Origin: Tubiluchus corallicola
Lineage: Eukaryota > Priapulida > Priapulimorpha > Priapulimorphida > Tubiluchidae
NCBI GenBank assembly: GCA_030141605.1
Contig: JAQGDQ010000083.1
Span: 547,097 to 611,096 of the forward strand
Length of the DNA: 64,000 bases
Direction of reading: 5' to 3'
In this document: positions 45,800 to 57,700 of the stretch, piece by piece
Position numbering within the stretch: position 1 is the first letter of the stretch
Layout of the letters: every line of letters begins with the position of its first letter
Position numbers and translations under genes: made by a program
The notes under the pieces: model-generated
The model's input: only the letters and a program-made list of their open reading frames with translations
Databases searched by the model: none
What the model was told of the DNA's origin: nothing

Positions 45800-47134
45800 T
45801 CAAACATGCGTTTGTGCATTTGGTGTCGCTAGTAAAACGCGATGTGGTGCCGAATGGTCCTGTATTTGAATCAGAGTCGTTTCACTCTTGCTGTCGCCTT
45901 TAAGATTCGTCTGAGAGCTAATCATACTGGATTTTTTCTGCTGTGTAACGAACGTGTCACTTGGTCCAAACCTGTCGGTGTAGAGTTCCTTGCGTAACCT
46001 TTCCTGCATCGTGTTGCATCGAAAGCACAACAAATCCTGGAACGGTTTCCGGAACTCACGGTTCAGAGTCGCGTATATGATTGGGTTCAACATGGAATTA
46101 CCGTAACCTAACCATAAAAACAAACTCATGACACCTGGTGGCACGCGATCCAAGCAGGCTTTATTGTTGTAATATTTACACAAGGGCAGTACAAGAGCGG
46201 TGACAAAAAACGGTAACCAACATAGAACAAAAGTTCCCATTATAACTCCTAAAGTTTTGGCTGCCTTGGTCTCACGATGGAAATGGGAATCGCTTCCCCG
46301 GCGGTGATGATGGGATTTTATGCTCATTTTATCACGAAATTTAGAAAGTGCGCCTCTGCACAGTTTTGAACCGGTTTCATTATCCAATTGATTCAAGTCG
46401 CCGTTTGGATTTTCCGCTGGTGGTCTATACATTGTCATTGAGCGGTAGGACTTGGCTTCTTCGTCGCTTATCCGTTTTGCTGCTAGAAATATTTTCAGGT
46501 ACAAAACAATCATGATAGTACACGGCAGATAAAAAGCGCACACTGTAGCATAAAGTTGATACCACAAATTCTGGCTGACCTGACACATACCGGGAGGTTG
46601 CGGTTCCTTCCAACCGAAAAGAGGAGGGATGCTTATTAAAGCTGACGAGAACCAGACGATGAGGATTATGATTAGCATTCGTTTTGGTGTCCGCTTGCAT
46701 GCATATTTCAGAGGGCGAGTTATTGCGAAGTATCTATCAACGCTTATCATACACAAGTTGAGTATTGAAGCTGTACATAGAAGAACGTCACTTGACGTCC
46801 AGACATCACACATGTTATTACTAAGTACCCATTCGCCTTTAATTTCATATATCAAAGCGAACGGCATAACCATTATAGCTACACACAAATCAGCTACAGC
46901 CAGAGACACAAGTAAATAGTTATATGGTGCTCTTAGCTTTCTTACCACGCATATTGCCAAGACGACTAGTACATTTCCAACTATTGTACTCAGTATCACT
47001 AAGATAAGAATAACAGATATCAGCGCAACTGCCCATAACGGATACATGGCTCTAGTTTCCCCAGCCATTGTGGTTGTTTCCATCATCAACAAATCCGATG
47101 TATTTGAAGTAGTTCCTGCCATCGCGTCTTGCAT
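45800..47134 (-). CDS. Serotonin receptor, 5-HT7-like aminergic GPCR, intronless
   Basis: A complete 444-residue class A receptor for a biogenic amine, predicted to sit in the plasma membrane. Landmarks: N-glycosylation site N11-T-S; N54 in GNVLVV (TM1); D82 in LAVADL (TM2); C109 and C184 for the extracellular disulfide; D116 (3.32), the amine-binding Asp; DRY 133-135; W161 (TM4); FYLP with P204 (TM5); CWLPFF 305-310 (TM6); NPIIY 350-354 (TM7). Helix 8 reads FRKPFQDLLCFRC, with C370 and C373 possible palmitoylation sites. DRYFAITRPLKY, KRTP and FRKPFQ are closest, from memory, to invertebrate 5-HT7 receptors, which couple to Gs and raise cAMP. The third loop has RRGS at 278-281, a PKA-type site, and the C-terminus THV fits a class I PDZ ligand. 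The first Met gives a normal N-terminus and no intron is needed. A 5-HT1-type or another amine specificity is possible. Confidence 0.92.
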   Translation of the reverse strand: MQDAMAGTTSNTSDLLMMETTTMAGETRAMYPLWAVALISVILILVILSTIVGNVLVVLAICVVRKLRAPYNYLLVSLAVADLCVAIMVMPFALIYEIKGEWVLSNNMCDVWTSSDVLLCTASILNLCMISVDRYFAITRPLKYACKRTPKRMLIIILIVWFSSALISIPPLFGWKEPQPPGMCQVSQNLWYQLYATVCAFYLPCTIMIVLYLKIFLAAKRISDEEAKSYRSMTMYRPPAENPNGDLNQLDNETGSKLCRGALSKFRDKMSIKSHHHRRGSDSHFHRETKAAKTLGVIMGTFVLCWLPFFVTALVLPLCKYYNNKACLDRVPPGVMSLFLWLGYGNSMLNPIIYATLNREFRKPFQDLLCFRCNTMQERLRKELYTDRFGPSDTFVTQQKKSSMISSQTNLKGDSKSETTLIQIQDHSAPHRVLLATPNAQTHV

Positions 47135-47360
47135 TTTATCACGATCTAATTACAAATGTATCTGTTTCTGAATCGGACATTTTGGTTTTGCGCGTCTTTG
47201 AAACTAAACAGAAGAGCTTCATTATGAGTTGACGTCGCTCACTCGAGATTCTGCTACTAATGTGACGGTGCGGCTGCTGTGGCTGCAATGTGAGACGGTG
47301 AGAAGCCAGCACGCAGCGCAGAAGCGTTACGCTTTATGAAGCCAATGCTCTGGCGACTAC
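47135..47360 (-). promoter_or_regulatory. Upstream flank of receptor gene with CRE-like site
   Basis: The region just upstream of the receptor start is less AT-rich than its surroundings. TGACGTCG at 47,230-47,237, about 100 bp from the ATG, differs from the full CRE by one base. No clear TATA box is seen at a sensible distance; CATAAAG near 47,335 on the minus strand is the nearest. The transcription start is unknown, so this may be 5' UTR. Confidence 0.3.
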
Positions 47361-50300
47361 TTTGTCCTCTTCCACATAAACACAACTTCATCGCCAGCTC
47401 GATTAAGTAGTTAGTGTAATTAAGTTCAGATGCACTGCCTTCTCCGTTAAACCACTGAATTAATTTCAGGCGAAGCAGAAACCAATTTTACTCGAGTGTA
47501 ATGGAAAAACCACAACAAATCACACTGATTTTAATCACGCGACTTTTAAAGCGCGAATACGCACCCAGTGCAAGACAAGCTTGTTTACTTAGATGATTTA
47601 TAGCAACTACATATTACATTGCTGTATGTCTAACAGAAAAAATTGTCTCTTTATTGCGTCTCCTTGATTCAAAGCTCTAATATCAAATGCTTTTAATATT
47701 ACTTCGCACAACTTCGCGTTCAATCGTCCATGTTACTTGACGCTGTAATTTCGCTTTGACTGATTTGTAAGAAGACACGGTTTGGTAGACAATATGAAGC
47801 GCTGATTGTCTCCCAGCCTTTCTGAAAGAAAACGAATAAATTTACAAAGAATTTTTAGTGTTGCTATAAATACATTAGGAAATGCCACATGTCTGCTCTT
47901 TGAGTTACAGTTGCTCGCATTCCTTGACAGTCGGATCCAGCAAAGAGCTCGTATCTTTCCCAGCCACAAAGGGAGGAGCTCTATAAAAACATTTACGGAA
48001 ACGTCGACATGTTAAATTCATATAGTTCTATGAAAATCTTGAGAAACCCCCACTCAAATATCAATAAAAAAAGATTATGGGGTTGGAAATCGTGTACCCC
48101 AGAACTATCAAAGGCTTCCCATGGCAACTTCCTGGGGAACTGATACTTGTAAAATGGAAGCAATACTGACGTTTGCGATAAAAAAAGGTTTTGAAATACG
48201 GCCAGTGGCGTACGTAGGATACGCAGGCTGTGGAGTCATCTCCTCATGAAGAAACCACTACTTTACGCAACACCCTCCGTGTTAAATGAATCAGCCATTA
48301 TTTTTGGTCGATGTTTTGTCAGATTTAGAATGACGCGCATGTTTCGGCCTGCACTAACACAAAATAATTATAGCTGAACTAGTATTCAAAAACCAAGAAA
48401 ACACAGTTTCTTAGTCGGGAAATGTCTATTTTCTAGCCACATGTAACATAGTAACATCAATGTCAATGTTTTGAGTTAACACAACGCTAATTGGCGAGAG
48501 TTCAAAGTTTATTTAAATATTATCAACATTTAATGTAAAATCATTAAGTTTGGCAACAGCCTTTAAAGAATTCGTGATGTTTTTCGAATAAAGAATAGAA
48601 AGTAGGACATGTCTATGATACACCTTCCGAAAAACTGAACTGTATAGACGTTTAAATTAAGTTTTAAATGTCTTAAATATAATTCAAATAATTCAAATAT
48701 AATTCGGAAGTGTTAGTACGTTTGCTTTCATATATATATATATGCTTTCAAATATCGATCATTTAAACTATAAAAGACAGAATACTTGATTACACTTTAC
48801 CAGATAATACGCTTGATATGATAATTTTAATGAACACTTTATTAAATCAATAATCATTATTGTTAACGCCATAATTTATTTTGATATAGCAAATACTGAA
48901 AAAAGTTCTTCGTTGGATGAACTTCAAGGTACATATTATTTAGCAATATTAGGTTTATTAAAAACAAAGGTTTGTAACCACGTTACCTGCAAGTGATAAC
49001 AGGCCTGAAGCAATTTTTAATTCATAAATTTCGAATCGTTGCTATTGATGTTAAAGTGTTACTCAAGATTAGATTACATGATTACATTAAATTTACTCAA
49101 TCAAATATACAATTGTACATATACAATAAAATCATACAAATAAATATGATTAGTTAATGTTTACTCAAGATACTAACGCTACAGAAAGTTTTGTTGCTTA
49201 GGCACCAGTTCTGTAATTGTACTTAAAATTACCATTTCAGATATACTTACTAAAATAAAATTATGCATTTTAAATTTAGTTTATTTGCACAGCTTTTGTG
49301 TAATTGAAAGTCATTTCCACGTTTTTCTAAAACACTGTACTTGAAATCCTATACTTTTCTTTCTGCGCACAATAATATATGGTTTGCCTAGCTTTATTCA
49401 ATTACCCCTGCTTAATTAAGCCATCATTATATGAGCAAGCTACGTAGGCGCTTTGTAATCATAATCCTCATCACACCACAATCTCGGATGGCTAGGTGAA
49501 GTGTAATGGCGTCGGCACAACGTGATGGATGGTTTTTCGCTCTTGCTGAAATGCATTAAAACTTTACTAGTTGGAAACGAGCGGTACACGCGTCTATTTA
49601 TAAAGATTACGTAGGGTTAAATCCGGATATTAGAGTTCGTTGCAATGACTGATTGAGTTTTCTGTCGGAATTAAATCGCATAATCCTCTACTATTTACTT
49701 TATGTAGACGTTTGCACGTAGACTAGGCGATGCTTTAAGCATAACTGATGTGTCCAATAAAGCCTTGTGAGTGTACATAACATTTTTTGGCACACAGATT
49801 AAATGAAATGTGTGTTATTAATCTTGATAAAATACTTTCTTATGAATATGTTTCATAAATGTGTATAGCATCGCATTACAGCTGATAATATGACGCATTA
49901 TTACAAGGTCACGTATATACTTTAAATGGTGAAGAAAAGGGATTTTAAAGAATGTCTCAGAAAAACTTTCAATACAAAATTATTTTAGTTAGCACTACGC
50001 TTAGCTCTTAGAAAGACTCGTATAAATGGAATTTTTTTTTGATAACATAAAATGTTCGCGCCACATAGTAAAACGGTATCGTATCACCGTCCCAATCTGG
50101 ACAACCGATTTACAAAAAACACATTGTCAAACATGTTGACAATATCATGTAATTTATACTTTTGCTCAGTTAGCATAAAGTATGTTAAGAATGTTCTGAT
50201 TATTTTTTCAAACTTTACGCAATGTTATCTAAACTTGTCTCAAACGACTTGCCGTTAAAATGGCTGCGCCTAACTGACGGTCATCCTAGTAGTTTAAATT

Positions 50301-50425
50301 TACGGCGTTACTGTTAGCGCAAACTCCGTATGCAATAAGACAGCAGTAAAATGATATAAAATTTCAAGACGAATTTTTAAGCTTTATTTATGAAGATTGT
50401 TTTCTTGTGCGTTAATAAGCCTCAA

Positions 50426-50428
<3 letters not shown>
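47361..50428. other. No gene seen, 3.1 kb
   Basis: A TATAAAAA string at about 47,981 (plus) has no gene behind it. A short (TA)n lies at 48,731-48,744. Open frames are short and unrecognised. Confidence 0.45.

Positions 50429-50476
<48 letters not shown>
50429..50476. repeat. (TA)n microsatellite
   Basis: About 24 uninterrupted TA units; can form a cruciform. Confidence 0.98.
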
Positions 50477-50479
<3 letters not shown>

Positions 50480-50696
50480 GGTTTGAACTGTGCAGGTCCC
50501 TCTTATTTCCCTAAGACCCTAACCTGTTAATTTGTCAAAACTGTGTTCCAGTAACAAGAACTTCTTCAATTTTCATCTGGGATGCTCATTTTAATTATGT
50601 GAATATATATCTCTTATGGCTCACAGCTGAGCCTCCTATTTGATACAGTTGTATTGTCTGTGCCTGAATGTTTTATAGATGTGATGAAAAGAAATC

Positions 50697-50870
<174 letters not shown>

Positions 50871-51697
50871 TGTAAAACATTGTTGTATAAAGACAAAAAA
50901 GAATTGAAAAACAAATATATTTCTCCATAGATCTACAAAAGATCACCAGTATGCAAAAAATACGTATAAAATACAAACTACTTCCACAAGACTGAATGGT
51001 AAAAGCATTTTTGAGAATCACGTGCCTAAACCATTTCAGCTGGGCTTGTCGTGAGTGCTAGGTAAAATATTGACCCTCGTAATTACCAAGTGAAACTTCA
51101 CGTTACTTTATAACAATGGTTTAAATCAAATAGATACTTTAATGAAGTTGTTAATATAATCCACTTACCCAACGCTACCATAAAACCGAATATGAACTCA
51201 CACACATCAAGGCAAAAGTCATAAAACATTTAAACGTCATGCGCTTATAGTCTTTGTATAAACAGCACAAGCGACAAACGTATCCTATTATTTTCTAAAA
51301 CTGTGCAGTAAGCAAGACTTGCACTGCATGAGCAGTTTTTATGCTTGCAGATATAACCTACCTGAGGGCAAAGTTAAGAGCTGAAATTGTCTACTGATTG
51401 TAGGTTCAGAGCCATTTAACAATGAGAAATATTTTACGTTTAACTTGAGCTGGAATTAATAGGAGCTCTTATAATTATTAGGCAGCCGACCGCATTCCAC
51501 GAAGGTAGTACAAGGCAAGCCCCTTTGAAACTATATATCCGAGATTTTTGGAGTGGTATCATTCCTTGTCGAACAACTCCCACAACCTTTCCGGAGGACT
51601 CTAGAGAGGGGAACGGCAGTAATTTTGGTGGACTGTACCAACAGGAAACCCAGTTTTTATTCTAAATGAAGCTAACAGCTCTGACAGGTCCACGCAC
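50871..51697. other. No gene seen
   Basis: Spacer. The minus-strand open frames extending into it from the right arise from MITE family D. Confidence 0.45.
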
Positions 51698-52236
51698 TTA
51701 AAGGAAAACATTACGATTACCTCCAATCCTACCGCATTTTGAAGTAGGGTATAAAAGTATAAAATGTTTAGACCTATTATAATGCCAAAGCATTTCTGGT
51801 AATTAAGTAATGGGTTAAAAACATAATTAACGGCGGGCGAACCCAAGTAGTGATGACGTCACAAATGAACATAATTTGCAACAGCACAAACATTCCATGA
51901 GCGTGTCTGCGAAAGCCAAGATTGAAGTATAGTGGTATTGTGCAACATTTCGTGTGATATACATAAACCTCGGCAAAGTCTGAGTTTAAAATTAAAATTT
52001 CAAGTTTATCGCTGTGCTCACGCATAAAATGTTGAACGTGTGTACAACGTCGCAACTGAACTGAGAACTGAGAGTCAAAGCACCTGTTTTTGCGATCGAA
52101 CGGGTATATTACCATTCTGATATAATAATACCTTCACGCAAGTCATTCTTGAAAAAATAGCATGTTCCCTTTCAATATTTTATAGGGCGGATTGCTTTGA
52201 ACTATACTATTAAGATCGGGTCCGGTTTTCTTTTAA
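51698..52236 (+). mobile_element. TTAA-bordered MITE, family D, copy 4 (539 bp)
   Basis: The best-preserved copy: starts TTAAAGGAAAAC and ends GGTTTTCTTTTAA, inverted repeats of about 12 bp, with TTAA at both outer edges. A 4-bp TTAA target duplication is the signature of piggyBac-type elements (known), though the TTAA could also be part of the repeat. TGACGTCA is at 51,854-51,861. No transposase. Confidence 0.85.
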
Positions 52237-52775
52237 CAAGAGAATCCGCAGGTGCCATTTTTAAACTCGTCGGAACGTCAATCTGCGTAACGAACCCACA
52301 ACCTGTCGCATGGAAAGCGAGCACGATTTCCTGATCTTGGAAAGAATCCGGAAGAATTTATAATTTATAGGTGCAAAAACTGATTTAATGCTCAGTCGGT
52401 GGGTTGATACATTTGCCGCAGGTCAGTTTTTATGTAATCCTAGAGTCATATAGGGTAAAAATATGCTAATGGACTTAATCGTTCAGCAGATAAGGTAGCG
52501 CAGTCATCATGTGGTGCAGAAAGCGTAAATAATTCATGGCGTTATTTTGAATTTTGAATAAAAAAGGAGAATTAAAAATTAAATAGCGAAATTTAGTGTG
52601 CCAAAAATACATACAATGCAAGAAAAAACAAAACACACATACAATTTCAATTTAGAAATATGTTGACACTATAGACAAACAAAACAATTACTAATAAAAC
52701 AAATATTATTAAATCTTCCTGTTAGTTATATTAGTTATTTAATGAAAAGTTTAATGATTAGTATTTAAAATAGTC
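52237..52775. other. No gene seen
   Basis: AT-rich; may include the 3' UTR of the minus-strand LINE to its right. Confidence 0.4.
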
Positions 52776-53262
52776 ATTCATCAGGCCTCATTTTCAATGA
52801 CATGATCAGTACTTAGTATGTTGTTCATCGTGTCTTGAAAACGCTTTTTCAACATAATCAATAAATGCCTTAATTACTTCTAAATCATTACTTCCCATCA
52901 AAATTAATCAGCTTTGCTCATAAGGAAAAATTCTAGTATAATTACATTAGTGCGATTATGTAATTTTCCTCTAAGATCATAGTAATATGGGCATTTCATA
53001 ATAAAGTGTAATTCGTCCTTCGATTTCATTTCTTAAACAATATGAGCATATACGATTCTCAGCTGAGATTTCTCTACGTTTAACGTACCTCCCTCTTTCA
53101 ATACACAAAGTATGAGAGCTGATTCTCAGTTTTGCAAGCTTTATTATAGCATATTTGGAATAACCAGAAAGTATATACCAGCTTTCTAGTTGATATTGTT
53201 TTTTGAAGAGTCGACACGTTCGCAGTTTGTTTTGTCCATATAAATGTAAAAACGTCTAAAAA
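52776..53262 (-). pseudogene. LINE C-terminal remnant with zinc-knuckle
   Basis: The minus strand reads AKLRISSHTLCIERGRYVKR, then ISAENRICSYCLRNEIE, and after a frame change near 53,020 DELHFIMKCPYYYDLRGKL. The spacing C-x2-C ... H-x4-C is that of the C-terminal zinc knuckle of a LINE family common in cnidarians and molluscs (RLSxHxLxIExGR, RxCxxC, DExHFLxxC). A frame change and later stops show decay. Confidence 0.85.
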
Positions 53263-54240
53263 TTTTTTTTCTCACTAAGAGTTAAAAAAGACCATTAATA
53301 GTAACTTTTGTGTTCGAAAAATATCGCTATTTAATTTAAACAATTTTATGCGCGTTTAAAACATTAAAGCATACATCATTTGTTCTGTAAAATTGATTTA
53401 AGTGTGATGTTCGACATATACGACGCTCCATTGTACTTCTAACATCACTCTACGCAAAAAACACGAAGAATTATAAATGAACAAGTGAAATTAAAATGCC
53501 AGCAAAATTAAACTGCTAATGCTATTTAGCAAGCATTGCATCTGCTTTATTTCAATTATCAAATCATCATTAATATATATCATTATCTGCACTCGCTGGG
53601 CAGAGTCATTTCCGTCTTAGAGTTAAAACACCCATTCAATTCTTCATGAATTTCCTGTTATTGTATAATTTTCTAATAAACTACGTGGTGCGTCACTCAA
53701 ATCACACAACCAATGTAATGTTACGAATTATATATATATATATGTATATATGTGTAGAATAACGCTGAAAGCTTTTTGTTATTAGGCATTTTAATGTCTA
53801 GAGCTTAAAACGGTGCTTAACAACGTTGAATTTTTGACAAGCAGTTTTCGAAGTTGGGGTTGGACTGAGGCGAACGCGTGCCTAAATTATAGAGGTAAGA
53901 AAATTGCGCCTTCAGTCACGGCAACAACGAGCCTACAATTATTGGCTGCCACTATTTGATACGCCTACACTTTCTAGACAAGGAACGTAAAAAACTTTCG
54001 ATGGGTTCGACACGCTGCAGTGAGCCCCGCAGGTGAGACCATTGTTTGAAACACCGACATATTCTTCATAGGCAAGAGTACACAAAACGCTTTATTAGCA
54101 AGCACGTAATAAGATATAAATTTTAATAACTTTACGAATTTCCAACATATTTAGTTAAAATTGAGACGAACATTCTTTTAAAAGCACCAAAAGTATCATT
54201 GTCTGAGAAAGTTTCTTTGAGAAAGAGCTAATTTTACCCA
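53263..54240. other. No gene seen
   Basis: A short (TA)n/(TG) tract lies at 53,730-53,752. No recognisable coding sequence. Confidence 0.45.
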
Positions 54241-54590
54241 ATATTAACTGACTAACTTTAGAATGACTAGCAGGTTGAATGACTGACTGCCTAACTAACT
54301 CACATATTATAAGCATCAAGCCAGCTCTATAACCTCATAGCAGCTCCCACTGACTTTATGAGAATTTGAATAGTTAACGTATTGACTAACTGACTTACTA
54401 ACTCACTGACTTAATTAGAATTTGAATTGATAACTCATTGAGTAACTGACTAATTTTAATCTGGTTAATGACTAAAAACTGTTTGTTTTCTTACTAATTA
54501 AATCAGTAAAAGACTGATTTATTGTTTAGTTAACTAAGCTGGCTGGCTTAGTAACGGACTGACTAACTAACTGATACGATATTAAGTTAA
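54241..54590. repeat. Degenerate ACTGACTAACT-type quasi-repeat
   Basis: Many imperfect copies of CTGACTAACT/GACTTACTAACTC with irregular spacing. An old eroded tetranucleotide-like array. Confidence 0.55.
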
Positions 54591-55004
54591 GTAAAAATAT
54601 TAATCAGAAGCAAGAATGATTACGTCTGAAATACGCGTGAATATAAATGAGTTAAATAAAATGGATTAAAATATCTTAATAATATTATAAGGTAATTAAG
54701 AAAACAAATTGCTATGACATTCCTTTATTAATTATGAGCAATAGAATGAGTAAAGTAAAGAGTAGACCTATTACAAGTTATACATTGTCAGTCACTGGCT
54801 CTTGTCTTGGAAAACTTTTCAATAGAACTGTTACAAAAGGTCTATAGTTAAACCATACTAGATGAGTCAGCTTAAGAGATCTACTTGAAAAAATCATTGC
54901 ATGTTGTATCCAGGATTAAACATGCACTGACGTTTTATGTACTCACAGTTATACTGTTAGTTAATCAATTAATTAATTTACAACATTATTATTTTATGGG
55001 TGTT
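54591..55004. other. Spacer left of RTE insertion
   Basis: AT-rich, no coding similarity. Confidence 0.4.
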
Positions 55005-55013
55005 AGGCACCAT

Positions 55014-55602
55014 GATAGACGAGACTGCAGGAATGGAAAAGGAAGTGAATTTCAGGATTCAGTGTGATTGGAATAACTGGCGAAAAGTTTCGGGTGTGAT
55101 ATGCGATAAGAGAATACCGGTGAGACTTAAAGGTAAAGTCCACAAAGCAGTGGTCAGACCCGCTCTAATCTATGGGCTGGAAGCAGCACCTCTAAAGAAG
55201 ACGGAAGAGAGGAAAATGGATGTGGTGGAGATGAGGATGTTGAGATGGATGGTGGGAATAACAAGAAGAGATGAAACTAGAAATAATATCAGAGGAACAG
55301 TGAAAGTAGTGGAAGCCTCGAAAAAGATACAAAAGGCAAGATTGCGATGCTATGGACACCTGAAAAGAAGAGTCGGTGAAGATCATGTGGGAAGGGAGGT
55401 CATGGAAATGGAAGTGCTGGGAAACAGAAGAAAAGGACGATCCAAGCGGAGATGGTTTGAATGTATTAATGGAGACCTTAGAGAGAAGAACATAAATGAA
55501 GAGATGGTCAACAACAGGAATGCGTGGAGAAGACTCATTCACAACGGCGACCCCGCATAGGGAAAAGCTGGGAAGAAGAAGAAGAAGAAGAAGAAGAAGA
55601 AG
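55014..55602 (+). mobile_element. 5'-truncated RTE-type LINE with (AAG)n tail
   Basis: The last 180 or so codons of an RTE (BovB-like) reverse transcriptase protein are open without a stop up to TAG at 55,558-55,560: NNWRKVSGVICDKRIPVRLK, RPALIYGLEA, KMDVVEMRMLRWMVGITR, RLRCYGHLKRR, RKGRSKRRWFECI and NAWRRLIHNGDP. These match the standard end of RTE ORFs (LYGxExW, MRMLRWMxGxTR, RWYGHVxRR, GRPxxRW). GEKLG and a tail of nine AAG units follow directly, as RTE elements usually end in a short simple repeat. AGGCACCAT is present just before (55,005-55,013) and just after (55,601-55,609) the element, a probable 9-bp target duplication. The intact frame suggests a fairly young insertion. Confidence 0.9.
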
Positions 55603-55609
55603 GCACCAT

Positions 55610-56639
55610 TGAGCCTAAGGTACAAGTAGTTAAGGTTAAAATTTAAGTACTAATAGTTTATGGCTTAATATTACAGGCGAAGCCATGTGCCCTATGGTGT
55701 AACTTTTCCCAATACAACTCCACCATTTTTACTGGTGGCTCACATTTCCCAGGCTCTTCAACATTTTGGGAAGATGCACCATAAGTGAAAAATTTGTAAA
55801 TTTTAATATTCCCAACTACGATGTTATTACAAGAAAGATAACAGGATTCTTTATTATATGGGCAGGCAGAAATACCTAATAATATAATTGATAAATTGTA
55901 TGTTTACTCTGCATATCTTAATATAGTTATATGGACGAATTGGTACAAACTATGTTTTGCATTATGAAATCAAAATCTTTTACCATTTTAAAGGTGACTT
56001 TTATTGGGTTTCATGCCTCTGTATGTTGTATTTTTATTGATCTGTCTTGTGCATGTATGTTTTGTGTCTGGGTTCGTATTTATGTATATATGTAAATACT
56101 TTAGTAATTGTATAGCATAGCTGAGTGTTTTTATACAACGCTATGACTTTTAAATGTATGAAATCAATTTAATATAAATAAGTAATAATAATAATGCTAT
56201 TATAGTTTTGATCTGCTTTTCAAATATATAGCTATATTGACTTTTTGGATAAATTGGCTTCAAGCTTTGGTGCCAAATAGTTCATTGTTATTTGTTGACA
56301 GCCATTATATCTGCAAGGCTAGTTTGTTTTTATGTTAAATTATCATTAACGCAGCTGACACGTTTTGCCAACCAAAAAAATGGCGGACACTGGTCAAATC
56401 AGCGTGCGCATGGCAGGCAAAACAACGTAGCGTGTCCGGTCAAAGCTCTAGACATGGCAGTGAAGGTTTATGCAACGTGGTCACAGACTTTCATTCAATT
56501 ACACACTCATATATTCGCCTCCCCCCTCCCACACACACACTCTTTCATCACTCACTTACGTACATATTCACATAATAGTGTAAACTGTATATTCGTTGAT
56601 ATGAGTCTTTGGCTTGAAATAAACTTGACTTACTTTTCT
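55610..56639. other. No gene; possible LINE 3' tail near 56,200
   Basis: About 55,980-56,205 is T-rich and ends ATAAATAAGTAATAATAATAAT, like a LINE 3' UTR with TAA tail, but no coding part accompanies it. 56,516-56,542 is C/CA-rich. Confidence 0.4.
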
Positions 56640-56940
56640 GGCTTCTTTTCTTCTCTTCATTCTTTCTTATCATCTTTCCTTCTTTCTTCCTTTTCTTTTT
56701 TCTTTTTTACATCTTTTTCCTTTCTATCTTTCTCTTTCTTTTATTTGTTTGTTTGTTTCTTTCTTTCTTTATTTATTTATTTAGTTAATTATTTATTTAT
56801 TTATTCCTTCTTTCCTTTTTTCCTTTTTTATCTCTTTCCTTCTTTCTTTCTTTCCTTGTTTCTTTCGTTCTTTCTTTCTCTCTATCCTCTTTTATTTCTC
56901 TCTCCTCCTTTCATTCTTTCTTTCCCTTTTCTCCTTTCCT
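56640..56940. repeat. (TTTC)n polypyrimidine tract
   Basis: About 300 bp almost free of purines on this strand, built from TTTC, TTCC and TTTA units. The 221-codon open frame across it, rich in Phe, Ser and Leu, is a composition effect. Confidence 0.95.
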
Positions 56941-57530
56941 ATCGCTGCCGCTCCTAGGCGCATCAAAAAGACTGATAACGGGATTTTACAATACTAAATT
57001 TACGATGTGCTAAAAGTGTTCGTTGCCACAAAGTCGTTTTGCCACGCATTTTTAACAGACGATGTGTCACCTTATAATCTAAGCAAAATGTAACTTCCTC
57101 GATACACACGCGTAAACTCTTGCTTATTGATCTGAACCTGACTGTCCTAAGGCAGATTTTCAGAATAAAACTACAAGACTCGGGAAACGTATGCTCTGCG
57201 TTAATGAGTTTACGCCGTTTAATATAGCCACTTTCATTTCCCTAATAATATTTCAAGGCGCGTGATAATGCATTAACACTTTGTGAGCAAACACATGGTA
57301 AGAGTAGAATTATTGACTAACCTTTGTAAGTCGGTTTTAGCCTTAAATACATGCAAGAATATCTTCAGTTGGCCTGCACAAAGTGGCGCAATTTTAGAAT
57401 GTTTCACATACCTTCCGATGGGTGACACGACTCTAGGCCTATGCCACAACGGTATGATGTTATGACAGCGTTCATTAAGATTTTGCTGTCCTCTTGAAAT
57501 TCATACAGTTATTTTTATTTTTTTATTATT
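56941..57530. other. No gene seen
   Basis: Unique-looking spacer with short unrecognised open frames. Confidence 0.45.
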
Positions 57531-57700
57531 TTTTTATTTATTTATTTCCTGCCTGTATGAGGGAAGGACAACAGCATGGTGACCTTTGACTTCTGGTCAA
57601 GTGATCAATGTCTGGGGGTGGGGCCGATTAGTGTCTCGATCAGTTCACAACTCCTCCAGATTTCTATTATTTATTTATTATTTATTATTCTTTTTTATTT
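57531..57700. repeat. Repeat-like segment between (TTTA)n tracts
   Basis: A GC-richer core (about 57,549-57,655, including GGGGGTGGGGCCGATTAGTG) is bounded on each side by TTTATTTATT tracts. It has the look of a short inserted repeat, but there is no second copy in the window. Confidence 0.4.

Noticed and set aside
56292-56957. 221-codon plus-strand frame rich in Phe/Ser/Leu
   Set aside because: Polypyrimidine composition effect; no domain or conserved start.
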